A DNA stretch of 64,000 bases from Hemerocallis citrina (GCA_017893485.1 CM030358.1:251203228-251267227), one strand, 5' to 3'. Shown: positions 11,600 through 26,210, numbered from the stretch's first letter. The notes: generated by a model not told the origin, from the letters alone. Numbers and translations are program-made.

Positions 11600-12493
11600 C
11601 CCCCCTCCCATGGCTAGTTATTTTGTGCTTATTCCCTTCCAAATCTATAGTCTAATAGCATTATCTAGTAGTAGTTGTGAGTTAAAAAGATTGAGTTGTG
11701 AGTGAGATTGTGCTTGCATTTTTCTAAGGAGGAGAGGCCGGCTATTCCAAGGAGAGGAGCTCGGGTTGGTGCTTGTGGAGCTTGTATGCGCATCGTCTAG
11801 GAGGAGGTGCATCTCGTTGCAAGGACTTTTATTGCAAATTGTGTTGTCTCTCCATACAAGGTGGGTGAATTTTCCCTATTTCTAATATAGAAATCCATGT
11901 TAGATTAAACTAACAAAATAATGCAAAATGACTAATAAGAATGCACATTTAATTGAAAAGATGATCTCTATGTGATTGATTGGTTGATATGCAAAATTAT
12001 GTGTGATGCTATTAGTAAAATTCAAGATTTGTGTGCAATATGGTTATAAATTGTGTGAAGAAATCTTTGTTGGTAGCATGATAAATTATATGCAAAAGAT
12101 TAGTATATTGATTATGTCGCTTTATATGCTAAATTGGACATTTTGTTATGACGTAGTAATGAATAAATTAACATAAATTTTTATGGTTGGAAAATGAATA
12201 AGAGTAGAGAATTGTTATAGAGATTGATGAAATTATAATGTCAAAAAAAAAATGCATTAGCAATATGTCACATTAACCAAATTGTATGGTAGAAATGTGT
12301 TATTCATGGAGAAAATTATGTTTAATTATTTAAGAAATTATTTTCATCTACTGGAATAAAATTCATGATGGAAAAAGATTTAATTCGGATTTTTACAGTA
12401 TATTAGTAAGAACTTGTGATATGCAATTCTGATGAACGCCGAAATATTCTAAATAACAGAGACTGTGGATTAAATAGAGTTAGAATCATACTA

Positions 12494-12577
12494 GTGACAA
12501 CCTGAGCACGTAGCTCAAGTGGTCATGTTGTGCGGTTGGGCTTCCCGGGGTGACTGGGTCGAACCCCTGTGGCATAC
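12494..12577 (+). repeat. tRNA-like module 1 in LTR E
   Basis: An A-box-like TAGCTCAAGTGG (12511-12522) and a B-box-like GGGTCGAACCC (12556-12566) are spaced as in tRNA genes. The leading GTGACAACCTGAGC is shared with module 1 of element C's LTRs. It resembles a tRNA-derived SINE head. A functional tRNA is not supported. Confidence 0.5.
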
Positions 12578-12654
12578 TTTTGTTTACCCTTTTTTTTTAA
12601 AACATAAGAGTCAGCGACAGAGAGTAATAAATACTCTCTGCCTTCTCCTTATAT

Positions 12655-12732
12655 CGCCAGCGACAATTGGCCTAGTGGTTGTGGCTTTCAGTTGGTTCCC
12701 TGTGGTGCTGGGTTCGATTCTTGCTGTCGGCA
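12655..12732 (+). repeat. tRNA-like module 2 in LTR E
   Basis: An A-box-like TGGCCTAGTGG (12668-12678) and a B-box-like GGTTCGATTC (12711-12720) stand 33 bp apart. The module follows module 1 by about 80 bp, in the same order and orientation as in the LTRs of element C. Confidence 0.5.
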
Positions 12733-15700
12733 AGAATGAAAAATTATTTTTTTGGGGATTTTACGTGTCCAAAAATTATGAAAAAAATATGGTTATTCTC
12801 CTAAAAATGTAAGGGACTTTATAAAAATAATTTGGGGATTATTTGAATGAAATAAACTATGATTTGGAGATAAAATGCATAAATAGAAATATGGTTCTAT
12901 ATGTTTATTGATGTGAAATTATTACTCAAAAGAATCAGTTGAAATGAAGGATTAGAAGATGATTTGACAAAAAGAAACTTTGTTGTGTGACATAAAGCAA
13001 TTTATTCTCATTTGAGAATAATGTGGAACAATATGAAGTGTGTATATTGGTTAGTGATGTGAAATTTGATATGATGTGATAATTGATAAAGTATATGAAA
13101 TTCATGTACAGTTATGGACTTTTTGAACAAATTAGAAATCATGAATTGAAAAGAGAATATACATGTGAGTATGAGAACTCAACATGGGGAATTTATGAGT
13201 TGGAAATTGTGAAATGAAAATTGAAATAAAAGAGTAGCTAAGTCTCCCCTGGCATTTGGAAATGAAATGAAATGAAATTAGACCAAGGTTGGTCATATTG
13301 AAATGAATGAATAAGTCCGGTTTAGTGGAGAGGCTAACTCTAGAGATTTGATTTTTGTTCATGATTTTTGATAAAACTAAGGATTAGTACATAGTGGAGA
13401 CGTGATGAAAGTAGAAGAAAAACACAAGTATGGGGGCCATCGGATTAGAGGTGTGAGAGTGATCCACAGGCTGCCTGCTTGATGCGTCAAGACATGGCGT
13501 GGGCACTACTCCAGAATTATCGTCCCGGTGGCGACGCTTGTGGGATGTTCGAGTGACTATGGGTGGTGCCATTGTTCCATGGCGGAGGCTGAATTGTCCA
13601 TAGGTTGCCTGCTCGATGCGTCGTGTCAGTGCGTGAGATTCCCCTCCAGGCTGCCTGGACATGGACTCGTAGATCATAGGACATCTAAGACACTACCGTA
13701 GTTACAGTAGTAGATTAAGTCATAACGAGGGATTGAACCCTACAAAGATGAAGAACGATTAAGGGCTTGCCCTCGGACCTATGTAGTATGTGATGCATAG
13801 AATCCGAACAAGTGCGCATTAGTGTCATGTAACATAAATAACTGCATTTAGGACTAAGTGCACAATCACAACACGACATCAATAGGGTAGTCCCTTTAGT
13901 TTGAAATGTGACAAGTTTGTGTTTGTTAAATATGGAAAATTAAGTTATACTATTTCCGGCATAGAGAGGATGGCCGTGTATAATGATCGTTGGTTGGATA
14001 AACTGACGTACCCACAGTCTTATATGCAGGTAAATGGCTTGATAAAGATTAAAGAGGAATCAATGCTTAAAGATTACTCCATGATTGTTGTATATTTGTT
14101 TCATTGTTGTAAATTTTACTTCCGCTGTGCAATGTAAAGTGTAATATTGATGTAAACTCTGATGTAAAGTGAAAAGTTTAAATTTCCTTGTAAAATTGTA
14201 CTAAAAGAAGCAGAAAGATCCTGTAGAACATCTCGAATTCAGTGTATTTGGGATTCGGGGCGTTACAGCTGGGGTGTTCATCCTCGGAGCGGGAGGTATA
14301 AATCCCTCCTTCTCGACTTCCATCAGGATGGTGGAGACGCTGGTGGTGAGAGGAGTAAATTTTTCAAACCTGGGAGGAGGACGGTACTGACCGGTATTAT
14401 CCTTCTGTAGCTTCTTGGCCCCTTCCTCTTCCGTCGTCTTTCTCTTCGATCCGGAAGCGGATCCTCCGAAACTCGGGAAACACTCGGCTTCCTCCGCCCG
14501 AACATATTTCTCGCATCTAAGGAGAAGGTCGGCGAAGTTATGCGGGGGCTTTTTGGCGAGTGACGACCGAAGGTTAGAGTTGAGGACGTTGGATTGGAAT
14601 GCGACGGTCGCCACTGACTGGTCGAGGGAGGCAATGGACCTGACCTCCGCAGTTACCTCCTCACATAGTCCCTCAACTTTTCTCCCCTCTCCTGTCGGAG
14701 GTGGAGTAGAGAGAAGCTGGTCTTCTCCGTTCGTCTGCTGCTCACAAAGTGGGTTATGAAGAGCGTTTCGAACTGCTCAAAAGAGAAGATGGAAGAGGGA
14801 GTGAGCCGGGAGTACCATTCCCGAGCCGAACCCTTAAGGGTGGTGGGGAAGGTTTTGCAAAGCATGGCGTCGGAAGCTTGGTGGATTAGCATCAAGGTCT
14901 TGAAGCTCTCGACATGATCAACAGGGTCCGTCCGACTCCCCCGAATACGTTTCAAACTGCGGAGGTTTGAAACCCATCGGGATGGGAGCCTCCATGATAG
15001 TCCGGGAGAAAGGAGGTCTGCCGGGACGGACGGTCCTACCTCTAGACTCTTCCTCCTTGTCCATTCGACCGATGCGTCTCTCCATCTCGTGGAGACGGCG
15101 GTAGAGAGCATCGTCCCTTCGGTGATAGTCGATCGAGCCCCTGGACTCGTCTTCATAGGAGGGGGAGCGGGGACTACGACGGCGGTAGTCTTGGGAGCGG
15201 CGAGGACTATGGTTGTGCTGTTGGTGATTAGGAGCCGGAGGAGGTGTTACGGACCGAGGACGGGGACTTGGGACCCGTGGGGGTGTCGGAACCCTTTGGG
15301 TATTATTGTTGGCGGGGTGAAGGTTGAGGGCTTACAACACTGTTGCTTGGAACTGTAGGAACTCAGCACGAGTGATGGGTGCCTCATCACTCCTCGGATG
15401 ACGCTGACCAGCGGGGGAATGCGGTCCCCTCCTATGATGCTCGGGGGATTCCCTCCGCCCCCTTCAGTCCGGGGACCTCCTGGTGTCTCGGTGGTGAGGA
15501 GATCGCTCACCTGGATGTTGTTGGCGGGAGGCTCCCTCTCGGGCCCTGCTTATCATCCAGGCGGTGGCGAAGATCCTCATCCTTTTGCCGGTTTAGAACG
15601 GTATTACAGAGGTCGGAAGCTCGAGGATGGTGGGAAGCCATGGAATCCGATGAGGCATTGTGGATGGACACGTGGTCCAGGTGAAGGGGTTATTTCTGCG

Positions 15701-15955
15701 GGTCGGGGCGTGAGACCCCTGCGGTGGCATTTGAAGGGCCCGTGGGACCATTAAGAGGTTGCTGATTTGGGAGAGGAGGTAGATCCTCGGTTTGAAGCGG
15801 AAGTTGTCCCTGTTGATGAGCGGGTTGGAAGGGGACTTCTTGCTGCTGATCTGGATTGGGCCCACGATTGGATCCCCTTGATCTTACTTTTCTAGGCGGC
15901 ATGGCTGGAGTAGGTCTTACCAACGGGAAGAGGAGAAGCTGCTATTCGTCTGATT

Positions 15956-15974
15956 TTCTCACAGACGGCGCCAA
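15956..15974 (-). other. Primer-binding site of element A
   Basis: On the minus strand, two bases inside the 5' LTR, the sequence reads TTGGCGCCGTCTGTG. Element B has the same at 57055-57074. TGGCGCCG fits the 3' end of a tRNA ending CGGCGCCA (an Asp-type tRNA is one candidate). The tRNA identity is not verified. Confidence 0.65.
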
Positions 15975-15976
15975 TC

Positions 15977-16597
15977 TGTTGCCGCTAAATTTGGTGTGGG
16001 GGCCAACAGATAGAATTTGTGGGTTCGTGGAAAAATCTGAATAGCGAATCCAAGCCTGTTCGTCGGAGTTGGGCTGCTGACTCCCGCTGTTCACCTGCAA
16101 GGAAGTGCGATACACCGGGGTTGATCCCGGCGACGCACCCTCCGATGCTCTTGTCAGTAACCAGTGATATGATTAAGAAAGAGCTTTAATTGGAAAAAGA
16201 GTGATTACCTTGTAACAGTGGTAGGTCGGATGTATTTATAGTCGCCATGGGAATTTGATTAGGGATCTGATTTCCTGTGATACCGTTATGAGTAAAATCC
16301 TCATAATTAGTTTAGGAAACTGATCACTGATTCCCGGTGAGAGGATAACCGCGAATCAGGCCCGTTGATTTAGTCAAATCAGAGACCCTGATTTCCTCTT
16401 GCTGGTCTGGGTTTGTCTTGGGTCGGGACCCGTACCCAGCTGGAGTGGATCCGTTCGCGGGTTATTGGATCTATGAAGGGGAGATCCAGTGCCCGCTTCG
16501 GGTCCATCTAAATGCGAATTTACCGTTTTACCCCTGAGCTTCAAGATTCGTGCCCAATCTGGACGGTTCCAATTTAACCCCATTTTTAGCCATATCA
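15977..16597 (-). repeat. 5' LTR of element A
   Basis: It is 621 bp. The plus strand runs TGTTGCCGCTAAATTTGGTG to TTTTTAGCCATATCA, the same ends as element B's LTRs. A TATA box reads TATTTATA on the plus strand at 16233-16240 (TATAAATA in element sense). The partner LTR lies off-window. Confidence 0.9.
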
Positions 16598-17619
16598 GTA
16601 ACCATACCCTTATAACATGTTCGGGTAGACTCAGTATTAGTTAGGACTTTCGTCTCCTATAAATTGCATTAGTTTTCTAGCAACTAGTAGTTGGGTGTTG
16701 TACTCTCCTGTCATTAGGGATACGTGCTGTGGTGCTATCTCGCACTGTTAATTCCTGAAGAACCGTGGTTAGAACGGGAGGGGAATCCTGTCGGATAGGG
16801 GCTTTGACCTTCGAGGCCTTCATGTTCATTGGTTATGTGGATATGAACGGAACATGGGGCTGCTGTCTCATGGATCTTTGGCGCCATAGATATGTGGTTG
16901 TGTATCTGTAAGATCGTCACGGCATTTGGTGTAATCCAGACCAGATTGGGGCACCAGTGGCAAACAGAGACACCACTGTGTTTAACAGTGGTAACTATAG
17001 GATTCAGCAGTCACGATTGTATCTATCAGGAACTGGTCAAGTGCAAGAGTAGGATGCATGGCGAGGTTTCAAAACCCTGAACTTGGAGACAACAGCTTGA
17101 TTTAGAACGTATGTAGTATGTGATGCATACATTTCCAAAGTCTCGCTTGCATTAGATTAAGTACATCTTGACCTGTGCATTAGATTACTATGGCATGCAA
17201 TACACAGACACCTTTAACCCAATTTCACTTTTCTATCTTTTAGTCACTTTTTTCTTTGCATCTAGTCTTGATTTGTCAAGTTTGGAGATGGCTATTTTTA
17301 TCAGCCTTGCGTCAGTAGAATTACTGACGTGCCCACTCTTTTAGGTGCTAGATTGCCGATCCGTGGAGCCCAGGAAAGCTCAAGCTAGATGGAGCGTCTG
17401 AGTGATAGTATCAAGTGTTCATTATTTACATCTTGTTGTTTTTTGTAAACTCTAATTTAAAATTCCTGGAACATTTTATGTTGTAACACTTGAACTTGTA
17501 AACATCATGGAATAAAATTTGTTTAAAGTTTTCCTGTATCTTTCCTGTATTGTGACTGTTTGAAGGAAAGATTCTGGTTTGTGTCATGAATCGCCAGTAT
17601 TGGAATTCGGAGCGCTACA
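16598..17619 (+). mobile_element. Element F: remnant of a Tekay-like LTR
   Basis: Blocks here match the 3' half of solo LTR E in order: ATGTAGTATGTGATGCATA (17110 against 13777), ACTGACGTGCCCAC (17324 against 14003) and an end GGAATTCGGAGCGCTACA against GGATTCGGGGCGTTACA. It is strongly diverged and its left part is missing, either cut by the insertion of element A or lost. It is probably the sequence into which A inserted. Confidence 0.55.
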
Positions 17620-20165
17620 TCTCCTATGGGAAAGTATGTAAACGGGTAAGCTAGTGAGAAACACGGGCCCCCTTCCAAGTACACATTTCTACAATTTTTC
17701 CTACTAGATCTTTCCCTTAATCCCAGCTTGATTTCTTCTTATTATTATTAAAGCAAGCATGGACGTGCACAAACAAGGTAAGGAAACATGGAAAGAAACA
17801 AGGAAAAAGTTCAAGTTGGATAGAAGACATGAACGGGTGAAAAACAACCTATAATAGTCTAGGGCAACGAGATTTTCAATTCTGGACAGCAAGACACTAC
17901 TGCACCAAATCTTAGATTCCTGTTGCTACAAGAATGCAAACCTGGATCCGTGAGAAAATCTAGAAACTAGACTCTCAGCCGCATCCGGTGCATATACACA
18001 AGTCACATAACAAGTAAAGCAACAAGGTTCAAAATAGCATTTTACACGGAATTCAAGTTCAGCTAGAAATTGCAAAGTTTTATTTATAAGCATGAAAAAT
18101 GTATTAAAACACCATAATTAAATCTAGAAAAAATCTGAAATGTTCCCTAGCATGTCTAGTCTCAGCACATAAAATTTCATAAAATTCCATTATAGATAGC
18201 ATAGTCAAATTAATTTGGAAAACAGAATGATACAGTGAACTTATAAATCTGAAATTTTAGACACAACAGTACTGAAACAGTGATCATTCACAAAATACAA
18301 CTCGGAATCCAAATCTGTCAAAAGGGTTGTAAAATATACATACTAGGCTATATTTCATGTTTATAAAGTTTTAATCAACAGTGACTGGAATCAGGTTGAA
18401 AATAGAGTTCCTCACTGAACAACATGCAGTTTGGAAATAAATTGATTGGTTTCATAAGCATGAAATAAGTTATAAGAGTCATTAAACAAGTTTACAAAAA
18501 TTAAGGGTTGATCCTAGTCATGTCTAGACATACCCAGAAAAATATTGAGTCCAAATTTTACTTTTAACATCAGTTTTAAAATAATAAAACATGCAGCGAT
18601 CTCAGATTTCAAAATCTGAAAATTACGACACATCTGCAGTAAAACTGTGATAATTCGCACATGAAAAGTCAAAATTGAGATCCGTCGAAATTTCTGAAAA
18701 ATAGACATCGAGGTCTACGAATCATATTCACAAAATAATTTACTTTACTGACCTTAACAGGGTCTAAAATGCTAAACCAAATCAGGGCAACAGCAAAACG
18801 AAATTTCTTTCATGCATTTAATCGAACAACTCATCTACAATAGGTCCAAATTAGAGTATGAAGTAAAATATGATATATTAGATATTCAAATCAACATGGC
18901 ATGGGTATTAATAAGTCCACTACGAGATAACACATCTAGCACATCAATCGTACGACAAAAATTCACAACATACGATGAATCACGAAAGAGTACATATACA
19001 TATTAAGAGTCTATCTAGATCTATTCATTTTCAAGTAGTGTGACTACTTATTATGATGGATCATGACTAGAATGGACCAAACGAATGGAATCAAGATTTT
19101 TAAGTGATAATCATGGGAATGAACACAAAAACGAGAGCAAGATTACATGCGGTATTTGTACTTGGATACGAAAAAAATAATATATAAGTTACCTGCCTTG
19201 GGGTGAAGATGAATCCGACGAGAAAGAATAACGGAAATGGATCCCGGAACACGGGCACGAACACGAAAACACGTGCGAATCCCAATGCACGTGCAACACA
19301 ACGGCATGAGCTCCAAAGCACGTGCAACAGCAAGGACGACTGCGACAACCGCGGTGATGGTCGATGAAGGTCAACTAGCTTGCGGTGGTTGACTGGAAGA
19401 GAGATGGAGGCAGTGTCGAGGACAGTCGACGGGGGAAAGGGTTTCGACTACGGTAGGACGAGGAGGAGGAGGAGGAGGAGGAAGGCTTTGGTGGGGGCTC
19501 GGAGTGGCAATGGCGGCACAGAGTGTCGGGGATCAACGGTGAGGGCGGGGACGGCAGGGGGGCTGCTCCGGTCGACGGCTAGGCACCCGGGGGGAGGGTC
19601 GGGATGCAGTTAAGGGGAGAGAGAGAGAGAGAGTGATGAGTTGGGGAGAGAGATAATGTTGATTAGGGTTTGTTTAGGAGATAATGACTGCAGGGGAAAG
19701 AAACAAATTTGGTTGTGATTATAATGGGATTTTGGTGAGTTTAGATTTTGAGGAATCAAGCGGGAGAAAGATCTGCTTGTTAGACAGATATGGAGAACAT
19801 GAGGGAGACTGGGTAAAAGAGGGTATTGGGTAGCGGGTTTAGGATCCAATAGGGCGGATTATTGGGTTTTGGGTCTAAATAGGGTAGATTGGGTTAGAAA
19901 TCGGATCCAAGAGGGTACGAATCAAATAATAGACAATTAGGCCATGGAATAAATAAATTAGAATTAAACAATTCATCAAGAGATTAATAATTGGTAGAAG
20001 AATTTGAATCAAGAAGATTAAAATTACAGACGACAAAGAAAATATATGGATTTTATTGAGAACGAAGAAACAATAGCACGGTTCAGAAAGAACAAAAGAA
20101 TACAATCAGAATAGACCTAGGAAAAATAAATACAGTACAAAATACAAGGAGGGGAATACAGGGGT
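17620..20165 (-). other. Degenerate AT-rich sequence, possibly an old LTR
   Basis: No supported gene. The left 1.5 kb is AT-rich with loosely repeated words (AAATCTGAAA and TCTGCAGTAAAACTGTGA-like blocks). The right part is GC-rich at 19200-19620. On the minus strand, a CTCTCT-rich leader is followed by AAGGCAGGTAACT near 19190-19200, a 5' splice-site-like word. Its right end GGGGTGACA reads TGTCACCCC on the minus strand, as an LTR start might. I infer an old minus-strand LTR, but no matching left end or target duplication was found. Confidence 0.3.
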
Positions 20166-21870
20166 GACATTTCAAATGCAGCTTGTTTAAAATATGTGGT
20201 GATGGTCTCACGATTAAAATCTGGACCGATTTATTGATTTCCAATATCTTGATTGTGTGGAATTTCCCTCATCTTTTTCATCTTTTGACTAATCGGAACG
20301 CTTCTGTTGCAGATTATCTTGTTTACAATAACCATGCGAGAAATTGGAATATCACTTTTTGCATCTCTCCCTATTTCTCTGTATCCACATTTTCTTAAGT
20401 TACTTATGTTATTAAGAAGCTACCAATGGCATCCTAACGATGATATTTTATGGCGCTGAACTATTTCTGGTTCCTGTATGGTTAAGCCTTGTTATAACTT
20501 CCTCAATTTCGGAGGTGTTATCTCTCCTTTATCCAAAATGGTGTGGAAGATTGTTGCCCCCTTTAAAGGCCTGTATTTTCACGTGGCTTACTATCCATAA
20601 TAAAATCCTCAAAGTAGCCATTCTCAACAAAAAAAATCTTGCCCTTGGTCAAAAATGCATTTTAAGCAGTACGGGGCATGAGACCTCTAAGCACTTATTT
20701 ATTAAATGCTCTTCCATTCTTCCATTATGGTCCATTTGCAAGAAATCTTGGAATGTGCACGATAAGCCCGGTTTCGTGCATTCTTGGTGTTATAGCTGGC
20801 ATTTGCACCGTGTCAAACATGCTTTTCGATCATCGTGGGATTTAAGCACGGTGGCTATGATTTGGATCATTCAGAAGGAAAGAAACAATAGAATCTTCTG
20901 TCACACTTCCCGCACCATTAATTGCCTTTTGATGACCTCCTTTTCTTCACTAACTTTTGGGCTCAAATTCTACCCCATACCTAATTGGCTAAGCTTCGGT
21001 TAACCAGTCTTGAGTTGGCCGTCACCTCTTCTTCTTTTGCGGCTTAACGTCGCTTATTGTTTGTTTGCTTTATTTTTTTATACTTTATTCATTTCATTCT
21101 TCTCTCATGTTTTGAGAATTTTCTTTACAAAGCTAGTCATCATGGATAGCCGAGGTGGTCTCCCTGCTTTATTTTATTCTTTTTTACTGCTTTCTATGTA
21201 GGTTTTTGGTGGTTTTGAGCCTGGTGTGAGTCATGGTTGTTTAATTTTGTCCCCCTGATTTCTGGTCGCCATCTCTCATTACTCTATTTAGTAATCATAT
21301 CATACTCTTTTTTTGTTGTTCTGTTTTAATGTTGATGTGACTATGTCACTCTTCTTTTGTTTTCATTGTTTAATTTCATGTCAGCCTCTTTATTTCAGGT
21401 TTATTATCAGTGTTATGTTCTTATTATGTTCTGGGTTTATATTGAGTCTTTGGAGATCTGTAGCATCTCTGTTCAATGGATGTTGCGTTGTTGGTTGGCT
21501 TGTTTCTTCCTGTTCAGTTTGTGGTGCTGCTATGCCTTTAGTTTTGTTGCCTTTATGCTGTCTGTTGGCTACTCTCTGGCAGGCTGCTGCACTCATTTGA
21601 TGTGTTGGTGTTTGAGGTCTGTGGGCTGCTATCTAGGTAGATGTTGCCTCTTGCAGTGGTGGATTTTACTTGCGTCCCCGCTGTGCTTGTCGGTTTGCTG
21701 CTGTCGAAGGCAGAGTCCCAAATATCTGATAGCTTTCTTATATGCCATTATCAATCTCTGTCTTCATGAGTTGCATTTTTGCATTCCTGAGTTTTACTCC
21801 TTGTAAATGCTTGTATTTTATCCTTGTAAATGCTTGTATATTTTATCCTTGTAAATGCTTGTATTGTATG
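20166..21870 (+). mobile_element. 5'-truncated LINE (L1-type) 3' end
   Basis: The sequence carries the last part of a plant LINE ORF2 followed by a T-rich 3' region. It starts abruptly within the coding part (ICGDGLTIKIWTD resembles the GDG..I.IW.D block of plant LINEs). The 3' end has three tandem copies of a roughly 22-bp unit containing CCTTGTAAATGCTTGTA (21798-21863) and runs into a TA microsatellite. No clean poly(A) tail or target duplication was found, partly because the microsatellite hides the end. Confidence 0.65.
20183..21003 (+). pseudogene. LINE ORF2 C-terminus with zf-RVT domain, broken
   Basis: The first segment (20183-20398) reads into GDGLTIKIWTD, and a second segment (20440-21003) is in another frame. 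The second contains a reverse-transcriptase zinc-binding (zf-RVT) signature: PLKACIFTWLTIHNKIL, then a Cys (KCILSSTG), then HLFIKCSSILPLW, and finally AMIWIIQKERNNRIF. In intact LINEs this domain sits C-terminal to the RT, which is missing here through 5' truncation. The frame break near 20400-20530 makes it a pseudogene. Confidence 0.65.
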
Positions 21871-24232
<2,362 letters not shown>

Positions 24233-24750
24233 TGTTGTGCGGAATACGAATCAAACCAACAATCAAACCAACGCGGAAACAAAGAGAGAACCAGCGAGAA
24301 AACACAGAAAAGCAAGCAACACAAGAACACAAGATTTACGTGGTTCGGCAAAACGATGCCTACATCCACGGGGCGGTTGGGGTTTCTTTACTATGTTCTT
24401 CAATGGGCAAACAAAGCCTTTACAAGAGATGACGGCTGCAAAATCCGAATTAGGTGTTACAATTTACAAAACCCTAACGGGTGTATTTATAGGGAAACTA
24501 TTGGGCCTTTCGAATTGGGCCGAATCTGGATCCAAAACCCGCCGACAGTCGACTGGTCCAATTACCAGTCGACTGATTCCTTCAGGACGGTCGACTGACT
24601 TCCACATACAGTCGACTGCTGCTGCTGTATTCTCAGTCTTCGAAAACTCCTCTCTGGACAGTCGCCTGATCCTCCAACCCAGTCGACTGAAGCTCTGAAA
24701 CTTTCGAACACTGCAGATACCAAATACCAGAATCGAGCCATTATCCTACA
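24233..24750 (-). repeat. 3' LTR of element D
   Basis: It is 518 bp, with the same sequence as 41245-41762. TATA box at 24484-24491 (TATTTATA on the plus strand). Upstream of it in element sense, the palindrome CAGTCGACTG occurs at 24546, 24566, 24609 and 24680, with two near-matches. Confidence 0.96.
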
Positions 24751-24763
24751 ATCTCCACCTTGG
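24751..24763 (-). other. Polypurine tract of element D
   Basis: The minus strand reads CCAAGGTGGAGAT directly before the 3' LTR. AGGTGGAGAT-type tracts are common in plant copia elements and prime plus-strand DNA synthesis. Confidence 0.7.
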
Positions 24764-25959
24764 CGAGATCTTCCAAGTCAAGTATCCAACAATCTCCACC
24801 TTGGTGAAATCTTCCAAGTAGCCCAAGCAATCTCCACAAATACTTCAAAACAATTGCTCATCACCAAATGCAACAAACGAACCCAAACTCCACCTTAGTA
24901 TGATATCACATACTAAACAAACCAATAGCAAAGTACTATCCCAACTGCCCATGCCAAATTATCAAACATACAAAATATTAGCCAGGTTCATGCAATGCTT
25001 GAACTTGGCTGCCCCAACAACTTTGGTCAACATATCCGCAGGATTATCAGCTGTTCCAATCTTCACCAAATGAATATCACCATCCTTTATCAAATCACGC
25101 ACAAAATGATAACGGACATCAATATGTTTGGTCCTCGAATGATGAACTTGGTTCTTCGCTAAATGAATAGCACTCTGACTGTCACAGTGTACCTCCACCT
25201 TCTCCCGATGAATCCCCAAGCCCTTCAAAAGTCCATGTATCCAAATGGCTTCCTTCATGGCTTCAGCAACCGCCATGTATTCAGCCTCAGTAGTAGACAA
25301 CGCTACAGTGGACTGCAAATTTGACCTCCAACTTATAGGTGCTCTAGACATAGTAAACAAATAGCCTGTAGTAGTGTAACGCCCCGAATCCCAAATACAC
25401 TGAATTCGAGATGTTCTACAGGATCTTTTCACTTTCTTAGTACACTTTTACAGGGAAATAAAAACTTTTCATCATACTTCAGAGATTACATCATAATTAC
25501 ATCTTTCTTTTGCACAGCGGAAGTAAAATACAACAATTGAATATAAGTACAACAGCTTGATAAAATCTTTAAGCATCCAAATCTTCTTTAATCTTTAGCA
25601 TGACATTTACCTGCATGTTAGACTGTGGGTACGTCAGTTTATTCAACCGACGATCATTATACACGGCCGTCCTCGCTTGCCGAAAATAGTATAACTTAAC
25701 ATTTCATATTTAGCAAACACAAACTTGTCACATTCAAACTAAAGGGACTACCCTATTGATGTCGTGTGGTGATTGTGCACTTAGTCCTTAATGCAGTTAA
25801 TTATATGACACTAATGCACACTTGTTCGGATTCTATGCATCCCATACTACATAGGTCCGAGGGCAAGCCCTTATTCGTTCTTCATCTTGTTAGGGTTCAA
25901 TCCCCCGTTATGTCTTAAACTACTACTGTAACTACGGTAGTGTCTTAGATGTCCTATGA

Positions 25960-26210
25960 TCTATGAGCCCATGTCCAGGCAGCCTGGAGGGGAATCCCAC
26001 GCACTGTCACGACGCATCGAGCAGGCAACCTATGGACAATTCAGCCTCCGCCATGGAACAATGGCACCACCCATAGCCACTCGAACATCCCACGAGCGTC
26101 GCCACCGGGACGATAATTCCGGAGTAGCGCCCACGCACTGTCTTGACGCATCAAGCAGGCAACCTGTGAATCGCTCTCACACCGCTATCCGTTGGCCCTC
26201 ATACTCATGT
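25960..26210. repeat. GC-rich conserved island in the Tekay LTR
   Basis: This block is much richer in GC than the AT-rich LTR around it. It contains two copies of a roughly 35-bp direct repeat (CACGCACTGTC, then GACGCATC and AGCAGGCAACCT) near 25998 and 26131. The same island occurs in the other C LTR (34613-34863) and on the other strand of LTR E (13430-13680). A frame of about 97 codons antisense to the LTR is open in all three. Confidence 0.6.

Larger units (their letters stand above)
11008..14267 (+). mobile_element. Element E: solo LTR of a Tekay/Del-type element
   Basis: It begins TGTAATGCCCTGA and ends GGGGCGTTACA, with a perfect 5-bp target duplication GCTGG (11003-11007 and 14268-14272). 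It contains no gag or pol. Start, end and internal blocks match the LTRs of element C, in the opposite orientation and clearly diverged; C's LTRs are 3.42 kb. It lies in the gag of element A. A solo LTR is what unequal recombination between two LTRs leaves behind. Confidence 0.93.
10498..15902 (-). pseudogene. gag: Element A gag-protease, multiply broken and split by solo LTR E
   Basis: The inferred start MPPRKVRSRG at 15902 lies 54 bp from the primer site and matches element B. An Arg/Ser/Pro-rich N-terminus is followed by a retrotransposon gag domain (VDHVESFKTLMLIHQASD; TLKGSAREWYSRL), now spread over several frames between 15860 and 14270. After the 3260-bp insertion it continues at 11007 with a zinc-finger-like KWCRYQQDHGHDTNDC and a protease active site LVDNGSSVNIL. 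A TAA at 10498 stops the frame. Gag would form the particle and protease would process it. Asn in the D-N-G triad is usual for Tat proteases. Confidence 0.85.
1..16597 (-). mobile_element. Element A: Tat-lineage Ty3/gypsy retrotransposon, 3' end off-window
   Basis: Minus-strand element. Reading right to left it has a 5' LTR (15977-16597), primer site, gag, protease, RT, RNase H, a second RNase H and integrase (to 6863), then a tandem array, plus-strand genes and more tandem repeats. Its 3' LTR is beyond position 1, so a target-site duplication cannot be checked; the five bases right of the LTR are GTAAC. Two RNase H domains and antisense extra genes are known features of the Tat group. The order and LTR ends match element B, its relative. 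gag is split by solo LTR E, and gag-pol carries stops and frameshifts, so this copy is not autonomous. Confidence 0.9.

Noticed and set aside
12494..12732. True tRNA genes
   Set aside because: Box motifs and spacing are tRNA-like, but I could not pair the arms into a full cloverleaf with a clear anticodon; they are listed as tRNA-like modules.
19380..19613. GC-rich frame as a possible host gene exon
   Set aside because: Low-complexity Arg and Gly composition, no recognisable domain, and the surroundings look like a degenerate LTR leader.
24237..24698. A 153-codon frame in the LTR of element D
   Set aside because: It lies wholly within the LTR, opposite to element sense, and is the same in both LTRs only because the LTRs are the same.
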